Source of the DNA: Donghicola sp041224595
GTDB lineage: Bacteria > Pseudomonadota > Alphaproteobacteria > Rhodobacterales > Rhodobacteraceae
NCBI RefSeq assembly: GCF_041224595.1
Contig: NZ_JBGFGN010000077.1
Span: 1-29,080, forward strand
Direction: 5' to 3'
DNA length: 29,080 nucleotides
Each line of letters begins with the position of its first letter. Within the stretch, counting starts at the first letter, position 1. Under the pieces are notes generated by a model. It saw only the letters and a program-made list of their open reading frames with translations. It did not search any database and had not been told where the DNA came from. Position numbers and translations under genes: made by a program. This document shows, in pieces, positions 1-8,385 of this stretch.

Positions 1-38
1 GGGGTCGAGTGCGGCTGAGTGCGGAATCCCCCTTTAAG
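1..38 (+). repeat. Left terminal inverted repeat of the Tn3 element
   Basis: The 38 bases beginning GGGGTCGAGTGCGG are the exact reverse complement of 3709-3746; the match stops at base 39. The tnpA stop codon (34-36) lies inside the repeat. The GGGG start and 38-bp length are typical of Tn3-family ends bound by TnpA. Confidence 0.95.
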
Positions 39-2934
39 CGGCTTGGTTGGTGCTTATCCTCCATCGATATTCGCCAGTGAGCACGATATGTGCCCACCCC
101 AAAGGTGAGATGTGGGCGAGGAGGTTTGGCGGACAGTCGAGTCCTTCCTGTTTTCGGGCTGCTGCGGATTTTGCGAGTTCTCGTGTATTCCAGAAGACAA
201 TGATGGCGGTTAAGAGGTTTAGCCCTGCGATCCGATAATGCTGACCTTCTGTGGTACGGTCGCGGATTTCGCCCTGTCGTCCGATTCGCAGGGCACCCTT
301 CAGAGCGTGGTGGGCTTCGCCTTTGTTCAGGCCAATGTTGGCGCGGCGCTGCATGTCCATATCGAGCGCCCATTCGATGATAAAGAGTGTCCGTTCTACC
401 CGTCCGATTTCACGTAGCGCGAGCGCCAGGTCATTTTGTCGGGGGCGGGCAGAAAGTTTCTTGAGGAATTGGCTGGGCGGTATTCTGCCGGCCAGCATGG
501 TGGCTGTAGCGCGTAGGATGTCGGACCAGTTGGCGATGATCGTGGCCTCGCGAATGCGGTCCCCCGTCAGTCCTTTCAACTCATCCGGGACTGCCTTCGG
601 CTCAAACACATGTAAGCGTTTTGACGGCAGATCGCGGATGCGGGGAATGAACGTGTATCCGAGCAGGGATGTGGCGGCGAAGACCAAATCGGTGAACCCG
701 CCAGTGTCAGCGTATTGTTCTTTAACCTTCCGCCCGGCCTCATTCATCAGCAATCCGTCCAGTATGTAGGGAGCTTCGCTCACGGTGACCGGGATGACCT
801 GCGTGGCGAAGGGCGCGTATTGGTCGGAAACGTGGGTATAGGCTTTCAACCCGGGTTCGCTGCCGTATTTGGCATTGATGAGATTCATCGCTTCGCCCTG
901 ACGGGCAGTCGGAAAGAACTGGCCATCACTTGAAGCGGTGATCCCGCCTCCCCAGAACTGCGCCATCGGTAATCGCGCCTGTGCCTCGACGACCATGGCC
1001 AAGGCGCGGGCCAAAGCTTCGCTTTCGACATGCCAACGCGACAATCGCGAAAGTTGGAGGTAGTCATGGGTGCTGGTGGCCGCGGCCATCTTGCTCAGGC
1101 CGAGGTTCAGTCCTTCGGCCAGGATCACATTCAGCAAACCGATACGATCCGCGCAAGGCACGCCCGTGCGCAGATGGGTGAAAGCGTCGGTAAAACCGGT
1201 GGCGTGATCCACCTCCATCAGAATATCCGTGATCCGCGCCTCAGGCATACGCCGATAGAGGTCGAGCACCAGTTCACTGGTCTCGTCGGGGATATCGGCC
1301 TCAAGCCGGTCGATCCGCAGTTCGCCATTTTCAACGGTCCCATTGGGCAATGTGCCTGTCCTGACCGCTTCCGCAAGACGGGCCATCCCCGCCGCTAGGC
1401 GACATTTTCGGTCTGCGATCCAGGCCTCGGGCTCCAGTGGTATGGCGAGGCCCATGCTGCGGGCGACTTCGATGGGGACAAGCGCTCGTTTCATGTCTGC
1501 GTATCGCCGCGATTGTACCAACCAGACATCGCCGGAGCGGAATGCGTCACGCAGATGGGCCATGACGGCGACAATCCAGAGCCGGTCCCGGTTGGCATCC
1601 GGGTGATCGAATTGCTTGCGCCATTTCGACCGGGGCAGCAGAAACGAGAGGGAGTTTTCCGCGTGCGCAACTCCATCACCGATCAGAGACGTCGCCGCGA
1701 GCAACGGTTGCAGTGCAGCCCCACACGAAAGCTCCAGCGCCTTCAGCATCCGCCGCGCATAGAGTTTGAAGCGATGATATCCCTTTTCGATATAGGTCAG
1801 AGCATCAGCTTTGACGGTCGCCCTGAGTTGACTGGCATTGGTGACAAGTTTTTCCAGGCCACCCCACCCGCAGGATGCATCCACGGCCCCCGCGATAGCC
1901 ACGTCATCGCCCTTTGCAAGCAACAGCATCGTACCCAGGGTCTCGAACCCAGCCAATGTCGCATCAATATCCGCCTGGGCTTCGGCCACCTTGGCTTCGC
2001 TCAGCCGCGTCGCTTCCCGCCAGATTGTACCGACTATTCTGTCATGGGTTTCGACAATGGTATCAGCAAGCGCGGTTTTCCATTCCAGAGCGCACACGGC
2101 CAGAATGGCAAACCGCCGGTCACTGGTGATGTCACGTAGGCCACTGGTAAAATAGCGCTCACCCTGGCGGCGCAGCCGTGCGATCCGATGGGGTGGGATA
2201 TCCACCAGAATGTCTGGCCCAAGGTCAATGCCTTGCAGAAACTCCAGCCGATCCAGCAGCCGGTTGATATCCGCTGAGTTCTTGCCAACCTCAAACTGAC
2301 GCAGCCAGACAAACCGGCTGATCCGCCCTTCCACCTCTTCATCCAGAAGTGCGTTCAGTGTGGCACGCATCCGGTGATCAAGGCGCGCGTGAATCCGGGC
2401 CTCGACCCGACGTTCTGCCGCAACCAGGGCATCGGCGCACAGCCGTTCGATGGTCGAGAGACTGGGCAGGATGATCTGACGATCACGGCACTCCTCGATG
2501 AAACCTCGGACAAGACCTTCACTGGAATGCGCTGCTTCGGCATTCTGTTCCAGCCAGACGCGCATCGTCTTCGCCCATTTGCCCGTGAACATCCTGTATC
2601 CGTAAATTTTGCGCAGCGCGTGAAGATGCTCATAGCGAGTGTTCTCCCGCGCGGCGTATGGGATCAGATCATCGGCCTGCAGGCCCAACTGCGCTGCGAT
2701 GAAGCGCGAGACCGCTTCCGGGATTATTTCGCCGGGGCGAAGCAGGCGTCCCGGATATCGAAAAGCGCAAAGCTGGAGAGCGAAACCCATCTGATTTTCC
2801 GCACGCCGCCGGGAGCGGATATGCGCGATGTCATCATCGGCCAGCGTGTAGTGGTGCAGAAGCAACGCCTCGTCGGTAGGTAGATCGAAGAGCGCAGCGC
2901 GCTGGCGTGCCGTTAGGACAGTGCGATGGGACAT
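34..2934 (-). CDS. tnpA: Tn3-family transposase TnpA
   Basis: This 966-residue protein has the full length usual for Tn3-family transposases (about 950-1010 residues). It binds the 38-bp ends and carries out replicative transposition with a DDE catalytic centre. The N-terminus (starting MSHRTVLTARQRAALFDLP) matches the DNA-binding DUF4158-like part, and the C-terminal half, with a segment near residues 670-700 reading FWGGGITASSDGQFF, matches the DDE domain; that segment holds the first catalytic Asp. The ATG at 2934 is preceded by a modest GAG at normal spacing. The stop lies in the terminal repeat. The gene is intact, so the element may still be able to move. It diverges from tnpR, and the shared 2935-3117 region probably carries both promoters and resolvase sites, which in this family usually lets the resolvase repress both genes. 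Confidence 0.96.
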   Translation of the reverse strand: MSHRTVLTARQRAALFDLPTDEALLLHHYTLADDDIAHIRSRRRAENQMGFALQLCAFRYPGRLLRPGEIIPEAVSRFIAAQLGLQADDLIPYAARENTRYEHLHALRKIYGYRMFTGKWAKTMRVWLEQNAEAAHSSEGLVRGFIEECRDRQIILPSLSTIERLCADALVAAERRVEARIHARLDHRMRATLNALLDEEVEGRISRFVWLRQFEVGKNSADINRLLDRLEFLQGIDLGPDILVDIPPHRIARLRRQGERYFTSGLRDITSDRRFAILAVCALEWKTALADTIVETHDRIVGTIWREATRLSEAKVAEAQADIDATLAGFETLGTMLLLAKGDDVAIAGAVDASCGWGGLEKLVTNASQLRATVKADALTYIEKGYHRFKLYARRMLKALELSCGAALQPLLAATSLIGDGVAHAENSLSFLLPRSKWRKQFDHPDANRDRLWIVAVMAHLRDAFRSGDVWLVQSRRYADMKRALVPIEVARSMGLAIPLEPEAWIADRKCRLAAGMARLAEAVRTGTLPNGTVENGELRIDRLEADIPDETSELVLDLYRRMPEARITDILMEVDHATGFTDAFTHLRTGVPCADRIGLLNVILAEGLNLGLSKMAAATSTHDYLQLSRLSRWHVESEALARALAMVVEAQARLPMAQFWGGGITASSDGQFFPTARQGEAMNLINAKYGSEPGLKAYTHVSDQYAPFATQVIPVTVSEAPYILDGLLMNEAGRKVKEQYADTGGFTDLVFAATSLLGYTFIPRIRDLPSKRLHVFEPKAVPDELKGLTGDRIREATIIANWSDILRATATMLAGRIPPSQFLKKLSARPRQNDLALALREIGRVERTLFIIEWALDMDMQRRANIGLNKGEAHHALKGALRIGRQGEIRDRTTEGQHYRIAGLNLLTAIIVFWNTRELAKSAAARKQEGLDCPPNLLAHISPLGWAHIVLTGEYRWRISTNQAA

Positions 2935-3117
2935 GGGTCTCGGAATCTTGGTTCAGGTGAAGGTGGAACTCGTGGGCTATACCTTGTCCGTAAGAGGAGC
3001 GATCAGCGGACAGGTTTGGTCGATTGGGCAAAGCGTATGAAACCACCGCTTTGAGCATCTCATATACATGGTACGATTAAATTTGCAAAAGAGGCCCCTT
3101 ATTCGTACACTCACTTC
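2935..3117. promoter_or_regulatory. Probable res site and divergent promoter region of the Tn3 element
   Basis: This is the gap between divergent tnpA and tnpR, where this family places its res site. A 28-bp unit at 2985-3012 has TGTCCG and CGGACA as outer inverted arms with a 16-base centre, the size of a resolvase crossover subsite. A second inverted pair, GTACGA at 3071-3076 and TCGTAC at 3103-3108, spans 38 bp next to tnpR and could be an accessory subsite. Exact subsite assignment is inferred. Confidence 0.65.
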
Positions 3118-3690
3118 ATGACCACGACCAAAATCGGATACGTCCGCTGCTCCACCGACGGCCAGGACCTGACGGCCCAGAAACAGGCGCTCGAAGATCT
3201 CGGCGTCGCGCCGGATCGTATCTATACCGACCATGGTCTGACCGGCACCAACCGTGCTCGACCTGGTCTGGATCAAGCCCTCGCCGCCGTGCGTGAAGGC
3301 GACACATTTGTTGTGCCGAAACTCGACCGGCTGGCCCGATCCGTCCCGGACGCCCGTGCCATCGCCGATCAACTGGAGGCCAAGGGTGTCAAATTGGCCC
3401 TCGGCGCTTCGGTCTACGATCCCACCGATCCGATGGGAAAGATGTTCTTCAACATCCTCGCCACTTTTGCGGAGTTCGAAGCCGACCTCATCCGCATGCG
3501 TACCCGCGAAGGTATGGCCATCGCCCGCGCCAAGGGCAAACTCCGTGGAAAACAGCCAAAACTATCTGAAAAACAACAAAAAGAGCTGTCCAGAATGCAC
3601 GCCACCGGAGACTATTCCATCAGTGATCTGGCCGAGTTGTTCTCAGTCTCACGCCCAACGGTCTACAGGACACTCGAGCGAAATCGATGA
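3118..3690 (+). CDS. tnpR: Serine recombinase, TnpR-type resolvase
   Basis: This 190-residue protein is a small serine recombinase that would resolve Tn3 cointegrates at res. The catalytic domain covers about residues 1-140: the nucleophile Ser12 is in GYVRCSTDGQD (most relatives have V where this has C11), and conserved arginines are in KLDRLARS and EFEADLIRMRTREG. A linker (ARAKGKLRGKQPKLS) leads to a C-terminal helix-turn-helix (about 165-188, SISDLAELFSVSRPTVYRTL). The ATG at 3118 has no clear ribosome binding site, so translation may be leaderless. The gene ends 18 bp before the right terminal repeat. It may equally be called a Tn3 resolvase or invertase by domain, but position beside tnpA settles the role. 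Confidence 0.93.
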   Translation: MTTTKIGYVRCSTDGQDLTAQKQALEDLGVAPDRIYTDHGLTGTNRARPGLDQALAAVREGDTFVVPKLDRLARSVPDARAIADQLEAKGVKLALGASVYDPTDPMGKMFFNILATFAEFEADLIRMRTREGMAIARAKGKLRGKQPKLSEKQQKELSRMHATGDYSISDLAELFSVSRPTVYRTLERNR

Positions 3691-3708
3691 ATTTGTATCA
3701 ATCAGAGC

Positions 3709-3746
3709 CTTAAAGGGGGATTCCGCACTCAGCCGCACTCGACCCC
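3709..3746 (-). repeat. Right terminal inverted repeat of the Tn3 element
   Basis: This is the exact reverse complement of bases 1-38. Immediately outside it, the interrupted recombinase gene resumes at 3747. Confidence 0.95.
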
Positions 3747-4854
3747 TGGATGCCCTCAGCATGCTGACCGCACGGGCATGGCGGAAGATGTGCGGTCCGC
3801 GCTTGCCAACAAGCTCAATTCCGGCAACAGCGAGGCGCCGTTTGACCACACCATAGAGCCCGCCCGCCTTCATTGCCTGATAGGGTGCCCGGCTTCTCAG
3901 AAAGACAGTCCTTGCATCAGTCTCCGGACGGCCAGCGCGCAAATATCGCAGGATCGCTTCCCCCACGGGTTCCATCAGAGGCAGCACGTCCGTGGCATTG
4001 GATTTGGAGCGTTGCACCCGAATGGTATCTGCCCGCCAGTTGATATCCTCGATCTGCAGGCGGCCGACCTCGCCGGACCGAAAGCCGTAATTGGCAAGCA
4101 GCTGCAGGATCGCGTGATCACGCAACCCCAAGGGCGAGCTGTCTTGCCCCGCAAGTTCGAGCACCGCCGCGATCTGTTCGGCGGTCAGGATCGACGGAAT
4201 ACCCTCGTAGGCGTAGAGAAGCGGGGCGATCACATGACCTGAGAGATCATTCGGATGCAACTTGCACCGGTGTAGATGCCGCAGGAAGCCGCGCAACCGT
4301 TCGGCCACGTCCTTGAGCGATTTACGAGTCAAGCCCGGCGCCCTGACATCCATGTAGGCATCAATGTCGCGCACGCTCAGATCGGCAAAACCGGCTTTTC
4401 CGTACCGCTGGACGAACCATTTGCAAAAATGGCGCGCCTCCCACATCAGCGCCGTGATCGAGGGCTCGGCCAGACCGCGTTCGGCTTGCAGCCATCGCTC
4501 ATACTGGTCGCAGACCTCTCGGGCGACGCGCTCCGCTTCGGTCGTGGCAGGCGGCACTGGAGGCCATTCTGGCAGGGCGGAGCGCATCAAAGCGTAAATC
4601 CCCGACCGCGGTATCGATGCCCAGTTGGACCCCGGTGCGCGCCCGCGGTCCTTTTGAAACTGCCGGACTGCATGGCGTAGGTATTCGGCGACAAGATCCG
4701 GCGTGACGTCGCGCAGGTCAATCGCCCGCTCCTCCAGATAAGCGAGGAATTGACCCGCATAGAGGCAATAATTTTGAATGACTGTCGGGCTGTAACGCTG
4801 CCGGTGCAGGGTGTCGCGAAGCTTCGAAAGCTCTTCAGGTTTAGATGATGGCAT
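3747..4854 (-). pseudogene. Tyrosine recombinase/integrase, 3' end cut off by the Tn3 insertion
   Basis: This is a phage-integrase-type site-specific recombinase. ATG at 4854 is preferred because AAGGAG (4861-4866 on the minus strand) lies six bases upstream; a TTG nine codons earlier has no such site. The protein has an N-terminal SAM-like core-binding region (about residues 1-100), an unusual central part, and a catalytic domain from about residue 240. The first catalytic Arg is in NYGFRSGEV, and the His-x-x-Arg motif is in HIFRHARAVS. After ARAVSMLRA the frame runs into the transposon repeat and stops at 3649, so the catalytic Tyr and the rest of the active site are missing. The remainder should lie to the left of base 1. 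The N-terminal style resembles recombinases of RIT elements (three adjacent tyrosine recombinases), but that is only a suggestion. The product is almost certainly inactive. Confidence 0.88.
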
Positions 4855-4998
4855 TTGGTTCTCCTTGGTTTGTTGGGTCAACCAAGGGAACCTCCAGTCT
4901 CAAATAATGGGCAGCAAGGGCGACACTGCCCCGGCCCAATGCATTGAAATCAAACAGCCTTGAAAACTATCCTCCGCATTATGCTGTCCTCGCGATAA

Positions 4999-5115
4999 GT
5001 CCGCGTACTCCGCTCGGACAAGCGGGCGATCTTCAAACATGCGGCGGACGCGCAGCGCGCCTGCGACTATCTCGTCGCCGCGTCGGAGGCGGGGCAGGGG
5101 GAACAGGCCGCTTGA
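4999..5115 (+). pseudogene. Probable 3' remnant of an ArdC-type antirestriction gene
   Basis: Just upstream of the recombinase, an open frame of 38 codons begins directly after an in-frame TAA (4996-4998), has no start codon, and ends at TGA 5113-5115. It reads VRVLRSDKRAIFKHAADAQR, continuing ACDYLVAAS. From memory this matches the extreme C-terminus of ArdC/DUF1738 zincin-like antirestriction proteins, which typically end in a W-L-x-x-L-K-x-D-K-R-x-I-F-x-A-A-x-x-A-Q-x-A-x-D-x-L pattern. The break falls near 4996-5004, so the recombinase-bearing segment probably replaced or split the rest of ardC. The identification rests on one short motif, and a chance resemblance is possible. Confidence 0.5.
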
Positions 5116-5205
5116 GGCCGGGGCTGTCCGGGCTGGTAGGGCGTGGTGAAAGGAAAAGCTGGCTTTGGGTCAGGTGTTTTCAACACATCCCGAAAGGACA
5201 GACCC

Positions 5206-5595
5206 ATGAGCCGTGCCGAACCCGCAGATTTTCCCGGACCGAATGCCACCGTCATCGCCGCCCAGAACGATGCCTTCCGCAAGTTTGCCTGTCTGGGCAT
5301 CGCTCCGGATCAGGCGATCCAGGGCCGGCTGGTTGTAACCCAGTCCCTGATCGAGGCAGGTGATGGTTTCGTGATGGAAGCCGTCCAGACCACCGGTGCT
5401 TTTAATACATTCGAGCCGGACAACGATCCCGAAGGCTGGCACGATTTCGGGGCGGTGACGATCCGGGGTGAGACCGTGTTCTGGAAACTGGATCTGTATG
5501 AGGCCAGTTCCGATTTTCGCTATGGGGCGGAAACGCCCGAGAACCCCGAGACCACCATGCGCGTGCTGACCGTCATGATGGCGCGCGACTGGTAG
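5206..5595 (+). CDS. DUF3768 family protein
   Basis: This small acidic protein of 129 residues starts at ATG 5206 after GAAAGGA (about 8 bases upstream), which is a better start than upstream in-frame codons. The conserved part runs from about residue 20 (NDAFRK) through GAFNTFEPDNDPEGWHDFG to the C-terminal MTVMMARDW-like end (actual VLTVMMARDW). I recognise this as DUF3768, a family of unknown function common on alphaproteobacterial conjugative plasmids and integrative elements. No catalytic motif, membrane segment or signal peptide is visible. It opens the co-directional 5.2-14.9 kb block and is followed by a hairpin (5629-5663) and the ParB-like gene. Confidence 0.85.
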   Translation: MSRAEPADFPGPNATVIAAQNDAFRKFACLGIAPDQAIQGRLVVTQSLIEAGDGFVMEAVQTTGAFNTFEPDNDPEGWHDFGAVTIRGETVFWKLDLYEASSDFRYGAETPENPETTMRVLTVMMARDW

Positions 5596-5628
5596 GGCAG
5601 GCCGCACCCCAACCTTCCATCACCGACG

Positions 5629-5663
5629 GGCCCACTGACCCCCAAAAAAAGGGAAAGTGGGCC
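5629..5663 (+). terminator. Hairpin between DUF3768 and ParB-like genes
   Basis: GGCCCACT (5629-5636) pairs perfectly with AGTGGGCC (5656-5663); CCC and GGG can extend the stem inside, and the loop holds a run of seven A. Only a few T follow, so this is a weak terminator, a processing site or an mRNA stabiliser rather than a certain terminator. Confidence 0.45.
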
Positions 5664-5747
5664 TCTTGTCCTGTTGGTTCCCGGATCCGGGGATCGGTCG
5701 CGCGAAGACCCGTGCGGCCCTCTCAAACACGTCGAGAAGGACATGTC

Positions 5748-7721
5748 ATGACTCAGTCGTTCAAACCCACCACCGTCGCCATCGGCGATCTTGTCGCCCA
5801 TCCCGCGAACGTACGGACCAATTCCCCCGAGACCTACGCCTCCGAGAATATCGCGCATCTAAAGGCCAGCATCGCGGTATTGGGCCTCCTGCAACCGCTG
5901 CTCGTCCAGAAGATCGACGGCAAGTTCGGGGTGCTCGCCGGTGGCCGTCGTCACGCGGCCCTGCTGGAACTTGCTGCGGACAAGACCGTCAAGGGCTTCA
6001 CCAACCGCACGAAAATCGATTGCCGCCTGGTCCCCGACGATTGTGATGTGACCACCGCGTTGTCGCTCGCCGAAAACATCACCCAGGCGCCGATGAATGC
6101 CATCGACGAGTTTGAGGCCTTCGCCCGGATGATGGAGATCGACGGTCAGACGCCGGAAACCATCGCCAAGACCTTCGGTACCACGGTCGCTGCCGTGAAA
6201 GGCCGGCTGCGCTATGGGCTCATCCATCCCGACATCCGCGACGCGGCCCGCGCCAAATCGATCACGCTCGATACAATGAAGGCCTTTGCCGATCATCCCA
6301 GCCAGGAGGTGCAACGCGAGGTCTTCGAGGCGCTCACCAAGGAGGACAACTATGTCCAGGCCTACACCGTGCGGAACGCGCTGAAGTCCCGCGGCGTCCA
6401 GGTCAGCGACGATATCGGGGCCTTCGTGCGCAAAGACTACGAGGCGCGCGGCGGCGCCATCGCGGCCGATCTGCTGGACGAGCATTCCGTGCTCGAGGAT
6501 TCCGCGCTGGTCGAAACGATCCTCCTCGAAAAACTCGCCGCCGCCGCCGAAGAGGCTCGGGCAGAGATCGGCTTTGCCTGGGCCGATGCGGTCATCCAGT
6601 ACGACTATGCCGCCATGGCAGACTATGGCCGGGTCTATCCAGGTCCGGTCGAGCCCGACGAGAAAGGCCGTAAACGTGTCGATGAGATCACCGCCGAGCT
6701 TGAGAAACTGGAACGCGAGATGGAGAACGAGGAGCTCGAGGACGCGGCCTACAATGAACTCTACGATCGGGTCGATGAGTTGGAGGCCGAAGCACGGGAT
6801 CTGCAGGAGGCCTACGGCGCCGAGGATCTTGCGCGCTCTGGCGTGATCGCCGCCTGGTCGCATGGCAAGATCAGTCTGCATGTCGGCCTGGTGCGTCCCG
6901 AGGACAGGGTCGAAAGCGCGGGCAAGGCCTCGGGTACGTCAAAGGACCACGGCACGGCTGACAGTGATGAGATCACCTATCCCGCCTCGCTCACCGAGGA
7001 CCTGAAGACCGAGCGGGCGATGGCGCTCGGCGCGGCAATGGCGATGCACCCGGAGGCGACGCTCGATCTCACGCTCTTCAAGCTGGTTACGGATGTGCTG
7101 ACCATCGGCATGGGCGTCACCCAGGCGATCAAGGTCGATGCCCGCCAGGAATATCGCACCCACGCCAAGATGGACGAGATCGACGGCACCTCGCTTGAGC
7201 AGGTGGCCGAGGCCCATGACGCACTCGACCTCTCCTGGGGCGATGACGCGAAATCCCCTGCCGACCAGTTCGCGCTATTCCGGGCGCTCGATGCGGGCGA
7301 GAAGGCGAAACTCGTGGCCTATGCCGCAGCGGCCACGACGCAGTCCTGCTTCGCGCGGGACCGGCAGCGCGACAGCTTGATGCACGACTTCGAGATCGAG
7401 ATCATGCCGGACATCCGGGCGCACTGGACACCGAATGCGGCGCTTTTCAACCGCTTTAAGAAGGCCTGGCTCCTGAAGATTCTCGGCGAGGAGCTGGGGC
7501 TTGCTCAAGAAGCGGTGACATTGGCCTCTTCGACCAAAAAGCAAGTCGTCGAATTCTGCGACAAGCTCTTCGCCGAGCCCTTCGCCACGCTGACGGAAGC
7601 GCAGCGGGCGGCGGTCGCGTCCTGGTGCCCGCCGATGATGCAGACGGCAGGCGCCGAACCGGTCGACGCCAGTGAGGCCGAGACACCCGAAGATGAAACC
7701 AAGGTCGCCGAAGCGGCCTGA
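5748..7721 (+). CDS. ParB/RepB/Spo0J-like DNA-binding protein with long C-terminal extension
   Basis: This 657-residue protein starts at ATG 5748 after GAGAAGG. Residues 8-130 form a ParB N-terminal domain: the phosphate-binding GGRR box is at 65-68 and the SLAENI box at 106-111. A helix-turn-helix follows at about 133-160 (TPETIAKTFGTTVAAVKGRL). The protein is about twice the length of a chromosomal ParB. Its centre (about 300-360) is very rich in Glu and Leu and is probably a coiled coil; the C-terminal third has no motif I recognise. No parA precedes it, so classical partition is unlikely. Relatives on alphaproteobacterial plasmids are usually annotated simply as ParB N-terminal proteins. 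A CTP-dependent clamp, regulator or nuclease role are all possible; nothing here decides between them. Confidence 0.88.
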   Translation: MTQSFKPTTVAIGDLVAHPANVRTNSPETYASENIAHLKASIAVLGLLQPLLVQKIDGKFGVLAGGRRHAALLELAADKTVKGFTNRTKIDCRLVPDDCDVTTALSLAENITQAPMNAIDEFEAFARMMEIDGQTPETIAKTFGTTVAAVKGRLRYGLIHPDIRDAARAKSITLDTMKAFADHPSQEVQREVFEALTKEDNYVQAYTVRNALKSRGVQVSDDIGAFVRKDYEARGGAIAADLLDEHSVLEDSALVETILLEKLAAAAEEARAEIGFAWADAVIQYDYAAMADYGRVYPGPVEPDEKGRKRVDEITAELEKLEREMENEELEDAAYNELYDRVDELEAEARDLQEAYGAEDLARSGVIAAWSHGKISLHVGLVRPEDRVESAGKASGTSKDHGTADSDEITYPASLTEDLKTERAMALGAAMAMHPEATLDLTLFKLVTDVLTIGMGVTQAIKVDARQEYRTHAKMDEIDGTSLEQVAEAHDALDLSWGDDAKSPADQFALFRALDAGEKAKLVAYAAAATTQSCFARDRQRDSLMHDFEIEIMPDIRAHWTPNAALFNRFKKAWLLKILGEELGLAQEAVTLASSTKKQVVEFCDKLFAEPFATLTEAQRAAVASWCPPMMQTAGAEPVDASEAETPEDETKVAEAA

Positions 7722-7729
7722 TCGAGCAG

Positions 7730-7761
7730 GCGGCCCGCTCGGCATGTCCGGCGCGGGTCGC
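7730..7761 (+). other. Intergenic hairpin after the ParB-like gene
   Basis: GCGGCCCGC (7730-7738) pairs with GCGGGTCGC (7753-7761), nine pairs with one G-T, and a 14-base loop. No T-run follows. It fills most of the short gap before the next gene and belongs to a series of similar hairpins in this block. Confidence 0.4.
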
Positions 7762-7791
7762 ACCCTTCCCTCCATCTTACAGGTAAATCCC

Positions 7792-8385
7792 ATGTCCCTT
7801 CTTAGCTTCACTGCGGCGAGCGTCGCGGCGCAGATCGCGCATGCGCGCGGCTGCTCCACCTTCCTTCCCAACTGGAACGGGCCGGTGGGCAAACCCGCCC
7901 TGATCCTGATCGTCGGCAATGGTGTGCATCTGCGCTCCAATGGCATCGACGGTTCGACCACGCGGATCGTCACCACCGAACGCGCCGATCCCACATATGC
8001 CTTCGCCAAGGGCATCAACCCGTTCCGCGATCCGGATTGGATGGCGGCGCGGCAGGTGGCGTTTCGCGATCTGACGGGCCAGTTCTACACCGACATTCTC
8101 GATGACGTGCAGATGCTGATCGACCGCGGTCACGACACTATCCGGCTGGCAACCGATGGCCACACGATCTGCGTTTTCCTGCGCCGCGCCGCTGACTACC
8201 TGATCGGCGGCACCTACGACGTGCCCTCCGGTCTCGGCGGGACGTTCCGGGTGATCCTGAAGGACGCCACCGACACCCACGCCCTCGTGCAGAATAGCGG
8301 CAATTGCGAGGATTTCGACGAGATGCTGCCTTACCGCGTGCCGCTCGATGCGCTCATCGAAATCGATGACCGGAGGGCAGCATAG
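7792..8385 (+). CDS. Conserved hypothetical protein, unrecognised family
   Basis: This 197-residue protein starts at ATG 7792, with only a weak AGG upstream; an in-frame start at 7672 would overlap the ParB-like gene and has less natural composition. The first 40 residues are small and hydrophobic (SFTAASVAAQIA) but are not a clear signal peptide. The rest alternates strands and charged helices, with a C-terminal acidic stretch (ENCEDFDEM-like; actual NCEDFDEMLPYRV). I see no catalytic motif and cannot name the family. Its stop overlaps the next start by one base (TAGTG), so the two proteins are probably made in step and may act together. Confidence 0.75.
   Translation: MSLLSFTAASVAAQIAHARGCSTFLPNWNGPVGKPALILIVGNGVHLRSNGIDGSTTRIVTTERADPTYAFAKGINPFRDPDWMAARQVAFRDLTGQFYTDILDDVQMLIDRGHDTIRLATDGHTICVFLRRAADYLIGGTYDVPSGLGGTFRVILKDATDTHALVQNSGNCEDFDEMLPYRVPLDALIEIDDRRAA

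Larger units (their letters stand above)
1..3746. mobile_element. Complete Tn3-family transposon, cryptic
   Basis: The element is bounded by perfect 38-bp inverted repeats and carries only a transposase and a serine resolvase, transcribed divergently from a res region. There is no passenger gene. Repeat length, gene content and arrangement match the Tn3 family (replicative transposition, then resolution of the cointegrate). It sits inside a tyrosine recombinase gene. The family normally makes a 5-bp target duplication: TGGAT follows the right end at 3747-3751, but the left copy would lie before base 1, so it cannot be tested here. Confidence 0.95.

Noticed and set aside
1838..2155. Plus-strand frames within tnpA
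   Set aside because: They are shadows of a full-length transposase on the opposite strand.
4855..4881. Earlier TTG start for the tyrosine recombinase
   Set aside because: AAGGAG lies inside this extension and is correctly spaced for the ATG at 4854.
5859..6881. Long minus-strand open frame (340 codons) inside the ParB-like gene
   Set aside because: It lies wholly antisense to a gene with clear ParB motifs and is explained by high GC at third positions.
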